Assembly: GCA_942486035.1 (NCBI GenBank)
Contig: CALNXK010000035.1
Span: 3,076,001-3,140,000, forward strand
DNA: 64,000 nucleotides
DNA from: Porites lobata
Taxonomy: Eukaryota > Cnidaria > Anthozoa > Scleractinia > Poritidae
Direction: 5' to 3'
Shown: in pieces, positions 1 through 14,000 of the stretch
Position numbering within the stretch: the stretch's first letter is position 1
Layout: every line of letters starts with the position of its first letter
The notes under the pieces: generated by a model
What the model was told of the DNA's origin: nothing
What the model saw: the letters and a program-made list of their open reading frames with translations, nothing else
Databases searched by the model: none
Program-made: the position numbers and the translations under genes

Positions 1-2034
1 AGGATGGGATGGCAGTGCCCGGATTGTAAAGTTTGTCAGGGTTGCAGGTTTGTTTCTACATTGTATTTTTGCAAACCCAAATTAAGTATGTTTTAGAAAA
101 TGCAGAATTTTTCCCAGAAGAGAAAAAAACTGACCTAAACTTATGAAGGAAGCTCGGCAATCAATTAGCACCACTGCCAACAAAATGTTATAACATACAG
201 CATCACTCTAAAGGATGTTTCTAATTAGCACTTCTGCCCCTGAATAAGTGCTGCATCCTCCCGGTAACGTACGATGCAGCATTACTCTTGACATGATTAA
301 TGTTCAATTGGTAAATGTAGGCCACTGTGAAAATAACATATTACTCTCAAATAACTGTTGATAATATTACAGTCAACTCCCAATAACTCGAACCTTCAAG
401 GGAAATTGAAAAAAGTTCGAGTTATTGGGAAATTAAAGCAAAAAACAGGGAATAAGAAAACAAGCAAATGGGTTGGTGAAGGAAGCAAGTATCATGCACA
501 CTTCATCTCATGGACCTTCAACAAAGCTTGATTAATTAATATACAGGGCTGGACACTAATTGAACTGGACTGAAAAAAGGTAAAGACAAAGAAAGCGCAG
601 TTGTTTTGAAATGAATTCAATTTTTTGGACTGTGGTACCCTTTTTTTTTTTTACTTTTCGCATGTTTAAAACATGGTTTGAGTTACTGAGGGTAAAATTG
701 TATAGAAATGATCTGAAGGGAAACAAAAATTACTTCAAGTTAGCAGGATGTTTGAGTTATCAAGGGTTCAAGTTACGTTCATTGTTGGAAAAAGACAAAG
801 CAAACAAAAGAAAGATTATGTAGTACTGAATTATTCACAAATAGAAAGACTTAGTAAGTGTTCAATTTCAAGTTGGAAAGTAAGTCCCTTAATTATTTTT
901 TTTAAGTAAATGTCTTCTTAAAATGACAGTGATATCTGTATTGAGTTCACATGAATGAAATTCATACCAGTGTCTGCTTTGTATGGGACCCTGCAAAGTG
1001 AATATAGTGTAGTACGGGTTTTTGTCAAAGACTGGGTAAATTAACTTTGAACATGAACTTTGCAGGCAACCTGGTGATGACAATAGGATGTTAGTTTGTG
1101 ACTTGTGTGACACTGGGTATCATACGTACTGTCTGGATCCACCTATGAGCACTATACCTAAGACAGGATGGAAGTGTTTGGTTAGTACCTATTACTACCA
1201 TTCTTTCATTGAAATCATGATTTTCAAACCTTGTTGAAAAGTGGAAATTTGGATTGTATTCTTGTGAGGGTTTGAAGGTTAAGGTAAAATTTGATTGTTT
1301 TACAAGGGGGAGGAAAGTCCGTTTTTTTTCAAATAATCATTAGATTTGAGAAGCAGAGGAATAAAGGGGTTAGTTTCTAAAGAATCTGTGGTGGTGCATC
1401 AGTAGAGGAATGGAAGTGTACAAAGATTTGGTTTTATTACTGAGTTGGTAGGGCAGATTTGCCAAAGCAGACAAGCTGATGTTTCAGTGCTAGCCCCTTC
1501 ATAAGAGCCATTTTGCTCTGAGAGAGGGTTAGTGCTTAAAACGTCAACTTCTCTACCTACCCATGGTGGCCAATCTGCCTTATCAACTCTGTTGAGAAAA
1601 CCAAATCTTTGACAAACAGAGGGCTTGATAGGTTAGTATTAAAGTGTTTTTGTGAAGATTGTCATACTAAGATTATTGTGGTAGTTGACATAACAGCGAC
1701 ACAATTCTGTTTATTTCCTTAACAGAGTTGTCGTCGATGTGAAGACTGTGGGTCAAATACCCCTGGAGGAGGACCTACATCACGTTGGCATCATAACTTC
1801 TCTGTCTGCGACAGTTGTTATCAACAGCGTAACAAGGGCCTGTTTTGCCCACTGTGTGGGAGAGCCTATAGACAGTTCACTGATGTTGCTATGGTACAGT
1901 GCCTTTCCTGTGAAAAGTGGATTCATGCCAGCTGTGATGATATTGACAAAGATGATTATCAAAAGTATAATAGCAAAGATCTTCCTTACTTCTGCCCTTC
2001 CTGCAAACCAAAGAAAGGTTCTCTACAGCTATTG
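1..2034 (+). CDS. KMT2C/D exons for PHD cluster 1 (end of PHD1, PHD2, PHD3)
   Basis: Exons 1-47, 1066-1180 and 1726-2034 encode residues 1-157. The first exon is the tail of a PHD finger (GWQCPDCKVCQGC). The second gives the core LVCDLCDTGYHTYC, and the third a double-Cys block (FCPLCGRAY, then VQCLSCEKWIHASC) ending FCPSCKPK. This matches human KMT2C/D PHD1-PHD3 in order and spacing. These fingers are chromatin readers of the N-terminal part of the methyltransferase. Exon 1066-1180 is 115 nt, the same length as exon 53548-53662 in the downstream chimeric gene. The cluster is cut at its 5' side by the window edge. Confidence 0.93.
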
Positions 2035-5000
2035 GTAAGCAAGGGTTTTGTTGGTATAGAGTCCATTGGGCAACATTAGGGAACTTAAGAACCACGATGA
2101 AGTTCACGACGACGATGTCTGTTGACTGGGAAAAGACTGGAACGAGAACTTCAGTTTCGGCGGGGAAAAGGAAACTTAAGATGCAGTTGGTCAGTAGGTC
2201 GACGATGACGACACTGAATGTAAACACAAATGTAAAACTTTGATGTTTGTTCGCAACAAAGTTCTTCACAATGGCGTCTTTTAAAACAATGCAAGATCTT
2301 ATTTTTTAAGCTTTATGTTTAATATTTCATTGCCGATGAAGAATTTTTTGTGTTATCTGACCTTTTCGAGTGGAAAAACACCTACTTTCCGTATGAAGAT
2401 TATTCAACTTTCAACCTGAATGAGATGACTGAGTCCGAGTGTCTGTCAGAGTTTAGATTTGGAAAAAGAGACATTCTGATGTGATAGCTGTTTTCCATGT
2501 AAAGTTTATTTCCTTTATATTAAAGATATATGATTTGCCTTACCTAAATAGGTACAAATAAATTTTATTTATCACTTACAAGTTTGCTTTCTCGGCCTCC
2601 ACAGCTGTTGTCATTCTTTGAAGTAAAAATACTTCATTAGTCGAATTTTCAATCAACATCGCTTGTTAGGAGAAAAAAGGAACGATACCTGGATTTATTA
2701 GGATGAGAAAATGCAAAGGACTTCAAAAATTGTTTAAAACAGTGGATTTACACCTGCTGAAACTTGTGGATTGCAGGACAACGTGATTCTACTTTGTTTG
2801 GCATAGCCAACGACAACACAATGACAAATGTACTGGTCGCGCTTGGGCAGTACACTGTAACTTACTTCTGGTTGTCGTCCTATTGTCATTATTGTCTTTG
2901 ACTGTTTCTCGATAGTCCGGGTAATTACTAGGCCTAGAAAGCTGTTTTGTTCACATTTAAGTTCAAGGTTTTAATAATTTTGAAAGTTGTGTAATAAAAC
3001 TATCAGCATGCAAAACAAACTGGAGTGGTGGGGAGATTGGAACTGGCAGTACCTTATTTTAGATTTTGGGCCCCATAAAGTGAACAATTCTTTGAGAACA
3101 GGGCCTTTGGGCTGAAAATAAAGAATTTTAGCTAAACATGGGTATCATCAAATGTGCTGATACTTAAAAAAAGGTGGTGGTGGAGAGTCTTTTTTCATGA
3201 AATGTTAGAATAACATTAATCCAACAAAGCTTTTTCTTGCTTTGAGTAATAATACATTCTTTGTTGTTGTTGGTGGCTTTAGGACAGGAATCATGGAATT
3301 GAGCTTGGGTTTAATGATCAGCAGCCAACTGATGTAGACATGTCATTTGACAACAATCCTGAAGAAGACAAACGCACATTGACGATTGCAGCTGGGTGTA
3401 TGAGCCCTGTTAACATGGACGATGACCTTCTGCTATCTTCCAGTCTGGATGACTTAAATCCGTTACGACACTTTGATCCTGTGCTGGATGTCACTGACAC
3501 AGAAACCATTCCAATTCCCAACCTTGATAACATTGAACCAGAGAAAGTTCAGTTAAGTGAGAAACTCCCTGTGCCACTGGATGAAGAAATGGAAGTAGTC
3601 GTAAAGCCCGACCATGAACTGGACATGTTAGCAACATCTGCTGATCTTTCAGACTCCTGCTCATTGCCTTCATTTTCAGTGGTTGACAGACATTTGTCAG
3701 AACCTAAAGCACCCACTCCCAGCCACTATCAACATCACAACTCATTTGTCACCCCACCTAAGATATTAGGAAAAAGAAAGCTGGCTCCTGGCAAAGTCAA
3801 GGTTTGTCATTATAATGTGTCACAAAGTTGGCAGTGGGTGTTTATTCAATTTGGTTAGTGCTGCTTATTTCCCAGAATTAATTTTTTCACATTTTTCTGT
3901 AGTCTAAGACTGGTGGAACTCCTGCACGGAAAAAGTCAAAACATGGTAAACCAGGTCGACCACCAAGCAAACTGAAAAGTAAAGCTGCACCTCAGACGTC
4001 ACCTGGCAAGGAAAATGTGGTGAGTATAGTCTCCGTCTCTGTTTGGTTCAAGCACCCAGGAAAGGTCTGCAGTGAAAAATTACTTGTAAGAATGAATAGA
4101 ATGCACAGAGTATAATTTGATCACTCACATTTGGAGCTTCAGTCACTTGTAAGTTGATCATGGGCATTTTGACCTTCTACCATTTGAAACTTGGGCAAAT
4201 CCTCGCATGGGAGCAAGAGCCCTTTGACTTTTGATCGATCTCGCCCATGCTCCCTAACTTTTGGTTATCACTAGTTTGTCAAAATAAATTACGTGCTATA
4301 GTCATGTGCATATGTTAGCACTGGAATTTGTAATTGGTTGTCTTGTGTAATTTTATCCTTAGTACAATTTTATCTCTTTTTACAGGCAAGTGCTTCAAAT
4401 GCTGTAGAGCAGAACAACAAGGAAGAGGAATCAGAGAGCCTTCACACCACCCTGGTGCTGTTCTCTGCAGATGATGAATTTACCTCCAGACAGGACATGT
4501 GTCTGTGCTGTGGCAGTTTTGGTAAAGATGCCGAGGGACAGCTAATCATGTGTTCCCAGTGTGGCCAGTCTTACCATCCTTACTGTGTTAATGTTAAGGT
4601 AGTTACAAACATTTACATTTACATTGGGATTTTCTGATCTGTGGATCATTGTTATTCTTGTTCTTTAGAAATGAGGAGGGAACTGGGACAAGTTAACTTT
4701 TGCAAAGACCTTTGGGAATGTTATATACTAGAGATAGGAAAAACAATGGACCAAATAGCCAAGCGGTCGGTATGTCCCCAGCAACGATCCCAGAAAAAAT
4801 TGTGCGACACATTTTAGCTCCAGATCCCTTCTTGTTTCCATTTTCATTTCTTTTTAGTAATAATCAAGGATTACTTTGATCTGTTGACATTATATTTTCA
4901 ATGTATCTTATATTTAATATATATTGTTTGTATTTAATATTATGTGAAGCAGTAAGGAAGGCTATTTTTCACACCTGAAACGGAGTCTAGAGGCTAGGAA

Positions 5001-8000
5001 TTATGCAAATTATTGGTTTAAGCCTCAAATGAAACTGCCTTTTTTATAGATCAACAAAGTCATCTTGACCAAGGGCTGGCGTTGTTTAGATTGCACTCTT
5101 TGTGAGGGATGTGGAAAAGGAAGTGATGAGGCTCGTCTTCTGCTGTGTGACAGCTGTGATATCTCTTATCACACATACTGTCTTGATCCTCCACTGGGGC
5201 ATGTACCTCAGGGGGGATGGAAGTGCAAATGGTGAGTGACAGGGCTGTCAATAAGGGCCAGTAGCCGGCCAAACAACCAGCTAGTTAGCTCTCTTTAGCT
5301 GGCTACTTTCATCTCCCTCTACCATAACTGCTAACAAAAAATAAGCACCATCGAATAAAATTGTTAAGTATCCGTTTCCCAGTTTTGAGATATTCTAACA
5401 GGTTTAGATCTGTGAAACGTTCGAACTGTGCGATACGTTTGGGACATTTCGATGGCATTGTTCCCACTCTTGTGTTTATTCTGACCAAACAAATACCTTG
5501 TGAAAACCTCTGGAAACGCCATTTCCAAGACTCTAATTTTCAAAATGTCCCTATAATAGATGGCTCGGCCCTCAAGCATTTGTGCCTTTGGTGCAAGTTC
5601 CAAAGCCACCTGCTATTCATTATCAGCCTGCTACTTAAAAACTTTTTGACAGCCCTGGAGTAAATGTGGAGGTTTCCCCTTGAAAATGTAGAGTAGGTGG
5701 CAATAGATTTGAACAAAAGAAGTGGAACGTCATTTACACAGTTTAGACCTGCACATGGGTATTGGATGGGGATTGGCCACCTACCCTTAGGAAAATATAG
5801 AATAAAGAATTTCAGCCTTAGTAGTGGCATCTTTATTCACCTTTATTCGGCTTATCTTTCGTCATATGTTGAAGTGTAATACAGAAGACTTATTCCCCTC
5901 TTAAAAAATATTTTGTGTGAGTAACCAGCACTTCTGTGGTGACTATATATGGCAATTTTTGCTGGCTGCCATACCCCGGATCTTTTGGGGAACACATCTG
6001 AATGAATGAAATTTCACAAGCTTTGCTTTTGTATCGAGTGCTTTGGAAATGTGACAGTTATAGAAATTTTTGCACCTCCTGCTGATCTATTCTTTCTTTT
6101 TGTCAGGTGTGTGAATTGTTCTGACTGTGGAGCTACAACACCAGGGATGGGGTGTCAGTGGATGTCAAATTACACTCAGTGTGGTCCGTGTGCCAGTAAA
6201 ACAACATGCCCTGTCTGCAAGATCAAGTACAACACCAATGATCTCATGATACAGTGTTCACATTGTGAAAGGTATGTTCCAGATTTACTGAGAGGATGCT
6301 ACCATATTCATTTTATGCTCATAAGGATTATTTGTCAGTTCTTGTGTGGTAGCAGGCACTATTGATGTAAGCTGTCCTGGTACTGGACTTGCTGCTTTAG
6401 GGACAAGTTGAGGATTTTGCCTGGAAAATACTTCTGTGAACCATGGCTGCCTTGGTAGAAACATGATAAATTACATGCACCTTGATGACACAGGAAAACT
6501 TTAATTCCCTAGTTTTCTTTGTCACTTTGAATATGTGTTAGATTTGCAACAGAAGTAGCGAAATTTTCAATGTTATTTTTCTTCAGCATTTAGGCATACA
6601 TTCCTTATTAATACATTCAGTTAAAGCAGTGTTCGCCCTAGGTACTTAAGGCTAAGCGGATCACCTGGCTTAATTCACCAGAAAATTGTGGCCGCCTTGC
6701 TTAAAAACCAAAGATTTAACGGAATGGAGGCTTATATCGACATATGTCGGAATGAACCATTGTCTGGTGTATTTATTTGTGTATTTTCTCGCAAGGTATT
6801 GATTGTAAAAGTGGTTTACCGTTGGATGAATTTGTTCAAACCTGTGATGCATTCATTTTGTTGAACAACAGCCATCTTGAAATTGTTCCAGAAACACAAT
6901 GGGCCTTCAAGGAGCTTGAAACATGGAGTATGGAAATTCCTTCACTTGCAGTCAATACAAGATGAGCGGAAGAAAAATGAGAAGCTTGTCAAAGCAAATT
7001 GAGTTTTTTTTACAACTCAAACTAAGTTCCCAAGTTGATAAATTTTTATTCAGGCTACAGCAGGTTTCGTGCAAACACTGTTTAAAATCACAGTCAGAGT
7101 ACCCTCTGGCCTTCCCAAAATCCTTTGGAGAACACTGAAAAGACTGTCTGTTAAAGGGGTGTCTGCAGTAGTAAACCAGTGATGTTAATTATGTCAAAAT
7201 CCTAAGGGTAATCTCACAGGAATGCTATATTGAAATCTGTAAATCTAACTTATATATTTTGTATAGATGGCTTCATGGCTCCTGTGATGGTCTTGTCAAT
7301 GAGGAAGAACTGGATTGCGCAGCAGATCATGGATATCACTGTTTGTATTGTCGACCTAAAACCAAGAGAGCACTTGTTGGTGTTAGTGGTATGTCTTATA
7401 GAACAACTCCACCTGCTTCAAATCCTTTCCTCTCCTTCTTATCCTCTGCTGGAACTAAGTCATTGCATGGTTAGTAAATGTATCACTGTGCATCTCATTA
7501 AGATACCCTCTGCCAGCATTCCAGACCTTATGCCGTAGATTGTGTCAATAAATTCTACCAAAAAAGATTGCTTAGCCCTTGAATTTGTTTTAGCATGGAA
7601 TTCAGTAATCGTGAAATTAGCCAGCCTTCACTTACTCATTTCCGTTGGAATACTGCTGTAGTAAGTCGTTAAAAGGTTTGTAGTTATATAAACCTTCTTA
7701 ATGTTAGAGTAGAGGGTATTTAATCTCCAATTAAACTTTTCTTGTTTTTTTTTTGTTTTCCCCTTATTCCTTTGCCTGGTATTGTATATCTAGCAAAATG
7801 TAAGTTACACTGTAGGTAAAAAGCTGGGCCCAGTTGTTCAAAAGGTGGGCAGTGTTATTCACAGGATGATTGCTTTTCACTTCGTTCATTTGTAAAACTT
7901 ATGTCCTGTTAACATCCCAAATTGTTGGGTTTGTTTAAGGAAGTTAGCGACTGTTGGTACTTTCTTTCTTTTGTTCAAAGGTCCCCCATCCCCGAAGGCC

Positions 8001-11000
8001 ACAGTCTTGCATCATTACCGACCTCAGTCTTCACTGGATAGTGACACTCCTGTTCCCTCCGGCAAACCTCTGCATCCTTGTCAGAGACGAAACAACAATT
8101 TAGTGGAACTGAAGTTGTCTAGCCACTTCAATAAAGTACACATGTCAGAACCCTTTGTTGGTAACAATATTGAACTGACAGAATCTGGTGTACGGCACAT
8201 GAACAAGCTGAAGCTACCACCCGGAGGCGCCAGGAGACGAGTGATCAAGAACAAGGTCAAACCTAAGAGGTTTGGATTACCTGTTAGCCCTGTCAAAAAG
8301 AACAGTTTTACCACAGGACACATTCAAGAGAAAGAGGCCATTTTTAACAGAACTTTCACTGAAGATGGTGACACACTCATGGCTAATGAAATGGAAAGCC
8401 TTGGACATCAACCTTCTTTAGTTCCTACTAAAGTCAGTAGACCTAGGCAATCTGGTGTTGGTAGACCAGGTGTTGGTGGCTTTGTGTTACGTGGTCGTGG
8501 TTCAGGAGGGAGGCGGCTTGTTGGCCGAGGTGCTCGAGGAACTAACAAGAGAAAAGTTCCTGTTCTGTCTATGCCAGCCTCACGTGGACATTCCCATTTT
8601 AACAATCAAGGAAACCATTTGCCACGGGTATGTTTCATTTTGCGTCAACTCCATTTTTAGATATACCACTGTTTTATTACTTCCACACAGTTAAGTTCTT
8701 ATTATGGAATTGGAAAAATCTCAAGACAAAATGTGCTCTAAAAGCTCTTTGCTGTTACTTATTTAGTGAAAGAGCATTAAATCTAGGCTAGTGGTGGAAG
8801 TGTTGAAGGCAAAATGTGATTTAATTTTGAAGTTGTTTGAACAGAGCACAAAGTTTGGTCTATCTTTGCCATGGATCATTCAGTAGAATAACCGTTTTAA
8901 TTTAATTTTTAGAAGTAACTGTTTATCTCTAATAGACTGACCCTTTTATGGTAGCCTGTGAACGGGTTCTCTGTTTGGGAAAAGGTGACAAAATTGTGAG
9001 GAGAGGGTAGGAAAAAACCTGTGGGAAAACCTTTGAGGTCGCTATTCTGCCCTCTTGTGTTGTAATTGCTGATTATCTGTCAGTAAGATCGTTATCTGTT
9101 ACTTGGATACATTGGAATGTAATCAATTTGGCTCGTGTAAAACGGGAGTCGGTAGGTTGCCTAGTCCATGTACGGCATTTTTCCAGTCCCTCTCGGTCAA
9201 GTCACTTTGGTGATGTATTCAAGGCCATGGGTGGAAAATGCCTAGACAAAAAGAGAATATACATGCCTGCATTGCTTTTTGAAATTCAAGATGTTGTCAA
9301 AGTTGTAAACAGCAGGAAATTGTTAGAGATTTGCAGGATCGACTTTTGCCCACCGGCTTTGAAAGTCATGAGAATGTTATTCATATACAGGGCTCAAAAT
9401 AACGGCCGGTCAACGGACCATGTCCGGCCTGATTGTGGGCTTGACGGGTCAAACTCTCGTCTGGCCGGTCATTTTGACCGGTCATTTTTGGATGCTTGTC
9501 GCTTAATGCGTTTTGCTCTATAATGCTGTAATTCGCTGCTTTCTGTGGCTTTTTTTGCTGCTTTGCACTAAACCCTTTAAAGAAAAACGTTCTGCTTTGC
9601 TGTGATCAGTAATGCGACCTTCTTTGGGAAAACATTCGCTAGCAATAATCTGTTATTTTTTAGAAAACTAAAGGATGAGTGACAGTTTTTGTCCATCAAA
9701 CGTTTCTACTTGTAACAGGATTGTGAAAATCACCTTCGACGGGATTCGGGCTAATCGATCGCTCGTCCTGTACTGTTTCTCTGGGAATAAATTTCAGCAC
9801 ATTGATTAATTATAAAATTTCTTTACGTCGAACATAATCTCATTTGCAGACTTGATTCCAGAATTGTCTGATAAAAACTAAGCTAATCAAGAACGAACGT
9901 CGCCTATCTCTGCTATATCAGTGCTTAAAATCCTCCTTCTTGATAAGCCGTTCACTTGATAAGTGTTGCGCGACGACCCAAACGAAAGCTCTCCTGTATA
10001 TTTATTGACTTCTGATGACAAATACCCTGTTTGCGGAACAAATTTCTTGCCAAATCAACTTCTTTGCTGCAAATATTTAGCGACGAAATTCTTCTTTGTG
10101 GAGGAGACTTTCGATCACGTGCCGGGCAACGAAAAGGATCAAGTTTCACTGATATGCAGATATAGGAAGAACCTTGGAGACTTCCGACACCGCCGTACGA
10201 TGATGCTGAAGGTATATATAAACGGACATAAAATGTGCGAAAATCGCGGAAAGGAACTCATCAACGTGTGAATGAATTTTTCACCAACTTGGCGGCGAAA
10301 ACTCGAACGACAATGCCGTACTGCCAGCGTAATTCGACATTCCATGGGCAACAAAGTAATTATAATATTCATTAATTTGACTGGCCAAAATCGGGGTTTG
10401 TCCGGGCTAAAAAATATTTGGCCGGTCATCATGACCGGCGACCTGCTGTCCATTATTTTGAGCCTTGATATAGTCGTGTAGTCCTGTTAGGATTGTTTCT
10501 GCTTCTTCAATCTCATCATTCCAACTGAGGTATCGGAGTTTGCAGCTAACGACCATGAGTTTTCAAAGTAAAAACAATACTTTAGTGACCCACTGTGTAG
10601 TATACTTGGAGCATATAGAGCGCAAATCTTGAATAATCAGGAAAACATACATTGAAATAAAATTCATTAGCTCATGCTGTGTATCGAAAAGTGCTGAAAA
10701 CTGAACCTAAAAGTCAACATCCTATAAAGTTCACCGACATTCGCAGATTTGATGCCAGTAATGTGAGAAGCATTAAATTCAACTTGAATGCTGTTATCTC
10801 AGGATCATGTTTTGTTATCGTGAAAGAACACATGTTGTAACAACAGACTGAGAAATTATTCCTCGAAAAATTTTTATTTAATATATTTATAAACCCATAC
10901 ATTAATCCTTAAAAGCAATTCGCATAGCACAAACTTGGCTTGTGGATCCATTCACTCAGTTAAAATCGACTGGGCACATATCAAAAATTAGTCATCTCAA

Positions 11001-14000
11001 ATCAGGGCGCTCAAGACAATCTCAAAGTGTATAAAATGTCTAGGATGAAATATTTACAAAAACATATATTTCCATTTAAAAATGATTGAGTGTAGAGTAT
11101 AGAATGTACCTGAAAATTCTTCAAAAACTTCGCTGCTTGGTTCCGTTGCCAGTTGTGTTTCAAAACAGGCCAAGAACTCCAATCGGCTGCAATGAAAATT
11201 TCGTGAATTTTGAGTTCCTCGAAGGACAATTTTGCAAAGAAGAACTTCCCTTGTCCACTAAAAGAAAACTACCGGTAAGCGTTCTTTTGAACTTTTCCTT
11301 TCCATCTGTGTCTTTTAGCGGTGTATTTTTAACCTTGAAAGGTGAAACACTGGTCTTACAAACCACCGCCATTGAACTGTCCCTCTTTTGTCTTACTTTT
11401 GAAGATTTTTGTTTAGGCCTCAAATTTTCCCTCGGACCGCGTGACCTGAAACACTTCAGCTGCGCAGAATGATGAAACCTAGGGACTAGGCAAGGTCGGT
11501 AGGCACTTTCACCTTGGGCCAAAATGCTGCTTGTTCCAATGAATTTTGTTTTTGAAAGGTTCTATGTGTTGACTGAGCAAATGTGATTTTGGCGCTTGTT
11601 TCAAACTGAGAAGTCATGACACACATATTGATTTTCTACAGTTATTGTTTCCAGTTGGCATGATTTGTCCTCTGATGCAAGAAAAGCTCTTTATTGTGGT
11701 TAGATAAGGGTTTAAGGTTGTTCAATTTTCTCCAAAGTGCCTCCTGGATAGACTGAATAACTAAAAGCGATTTTCTTTTGTCTGTGAATGTGGTGGTTTC
11801 TTGCAATGTTTTGTCACACTTCTTAGTGTTTATTGCAGGATGTTTTAAAAATTCTCTCAGATAGTGAATCACAGTTCCAAATTTCGAAGAATGAATTGCA
11901 TCTTAAACTGAAGCAACCTGTTTACAAGCAATTATTCAAATTGTGTGCTACGTGCCAACCAAAAAGGTGATGTCAATCAAACCTGTCAACAGTCAGTGTT
12001 CTCGCCGATAGGAGCTTGCATCAGAATCTGGTGTACAGTGGGTGCCGTGGAACAGTGGTCCTAAAGGGTGTTGCTCAGCCCTTCCCGGTTTTCCCTCTTG
12101 CCAGTTCCCCACTCGACCCAAGGCCTGTTCACAGGCTATTTTATAGTTGTGGGTTTGTACCCTAGCCTTTGAGGGAATGTGAGGCTGATCTTGACCTTGT
12201 TTTGATGTAAATCTACTTTGTTTTCTTATGGAAATTATGCTTGAAAAATTGTAGTTAGCATAAGAACAACATAGTTTACACAAGAAAGCAGGAATGTTTG
12301 TATCAAAGCAAGATCAACTCCAGCCTTTTTTCCATTTGTAACTATCACTATAAAAACTGTGAAATGGCCCAATTCAAATGCTTTGTTTTCTTTTCATCAG
12401 TCATTTACAAGTGGATTAAACAGTCCAACCAAACAGCCTTCTTTCAACCACTTAGAGGCCTCATTTAATCATGGTAGTAATGACAGCTGGGCAGCTGACA
12501 GTAGTGATGAAAATGGTCTGCAAGATGCATATCCTAAGTGGATGCAGGTAATCTACTTTCATGAAGTTAGTGAATTCCCTTCATCACATTAATTTTATCT
12601 CAGAGCATGTTATGAGAAATAGTCCTTTCTCAATTCAACTGTTTTTGCTTGTTTAAGGAGGCTTTTTTTGGCAAAGACTTGTTGGACACATTAGGCAAAG
12701 ATAAGAGAGTGAAGCCTAGTGGCAAAGCAGTGCTTACCCCTGACCAAGGGACAAATAAAGACCCATTTGCACCAAGACAGGGCTTTGTGCACCAAGAGCA
12801 ACAAGGCAACTCAGGCCAAGTCCCATATCCACTGGTGACTAGTGAAGAGCAGCAACGGACACTTTATCAGCCAGGATACCAGAGAACCAGTAGTCACTCT
12901 ACAGCGCCACAGAAACAACACACAAGCTTGGGCTTAAGTGAACATGAGATGTAAGAATGTTGTAATTAATTGGCTTTTATAAAGCACTCTCTTGAAGTTA
13001 AGGTGTCCTTACATCTATTTCACATGTGGGCTTAGTTATTTTTGTGCTTATATGATGGCTGTAATAAGCCAGCAGATGCCATCAGTGTGTTAGTAGCCAT
13101 TGATTGATAAATTTCACATAGGCATTTTTTTCTGGTGAGTTATTTTCAATATTTCCATGGTCAAAATGCTATTTGATAGATATACATGAGACCTGCAGAA
13201 ACAAAATCAAATGAAGAATGATCCTCGCAGTTTTGAACACAATTTATGCAATTGTGGAAGAACCCTGAAGAAGATTCAGGACTTAAACAGGATTTGCACC
13301 CGTGACCTCGCGATACTGGTGCGATGCTCTAACCAACTGAGCTATGAAACTCAACATCAGTGGCTTCATAGCTTAGTTGGTTAGAACACCGCACCGGTGT
13401 CACAAGGTCACAGGTTGAAATCCCATTGAAGTCCTGATTTTTTTCAGGCTTCTTACGCAATTGCATAAATTGCGTTCACAATTGCAAGGATCACTCTTTA
13501 TTTGATTAAAAAGCTTTTTATGATCCAGGGCAATTCTTACTTTCAGTGAATGTTGTTATGGAAATTAAGAGAAACTTGTTATGCATACAATCTTGTATGT
13601 ATTGTTTGCAGCTGGTCTCCATCTCATGCCCTTAATCTGCCTGAAGAGGTTCCCAATCCTGATGCACTGTACAGCTCACTGGATATGCTGACGGATGATT
13701 TACAACCAGCAACACAGAATGATTCTCACTCTGCAGCAACCAGAGGTTTGTGTTGCTTATCCTTTTCTGTTTTTTTTTTCCAGCAGTTTACAGGACCTCT
13801 TTGTTGCTGTGATTTGTCACTCTTTTCGTGTCTTTTACCATAACTGCAAGCAACAATGCAATCTGCGGCTACTCTCACTTGGAGATCATATTCAATTTAC
13901 TTATGTCATATCTTCTGGGTTCAAGCTATTTACTTTCTGTAGGATAAGTGTTACTGTTGGGTTTCTTTTAATTTGAGCTAACAATATTATTGCTTTGACA

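Noticed and set aside
9128..9523. 131-codon plus-strand ORF
   Set aside because: It crosses the left end of the inverted-repeat element at 9388, is GC-word biased by that element, and shows no domain.
11169..11270. Candidate internal KMT2C/D exon between caaaacag and gtaagc
   Set aside because: The flanking exons meet in phase 0. This segment has a stop in the phase-0 frame and is open only in a different phase.
13279..13434. Functional tRNA-Thr genes
   Set aside because: Two opposed copies in a palindrome, with stem mismatches and B-box changes, point to a repeat rather than working tRNA genes.
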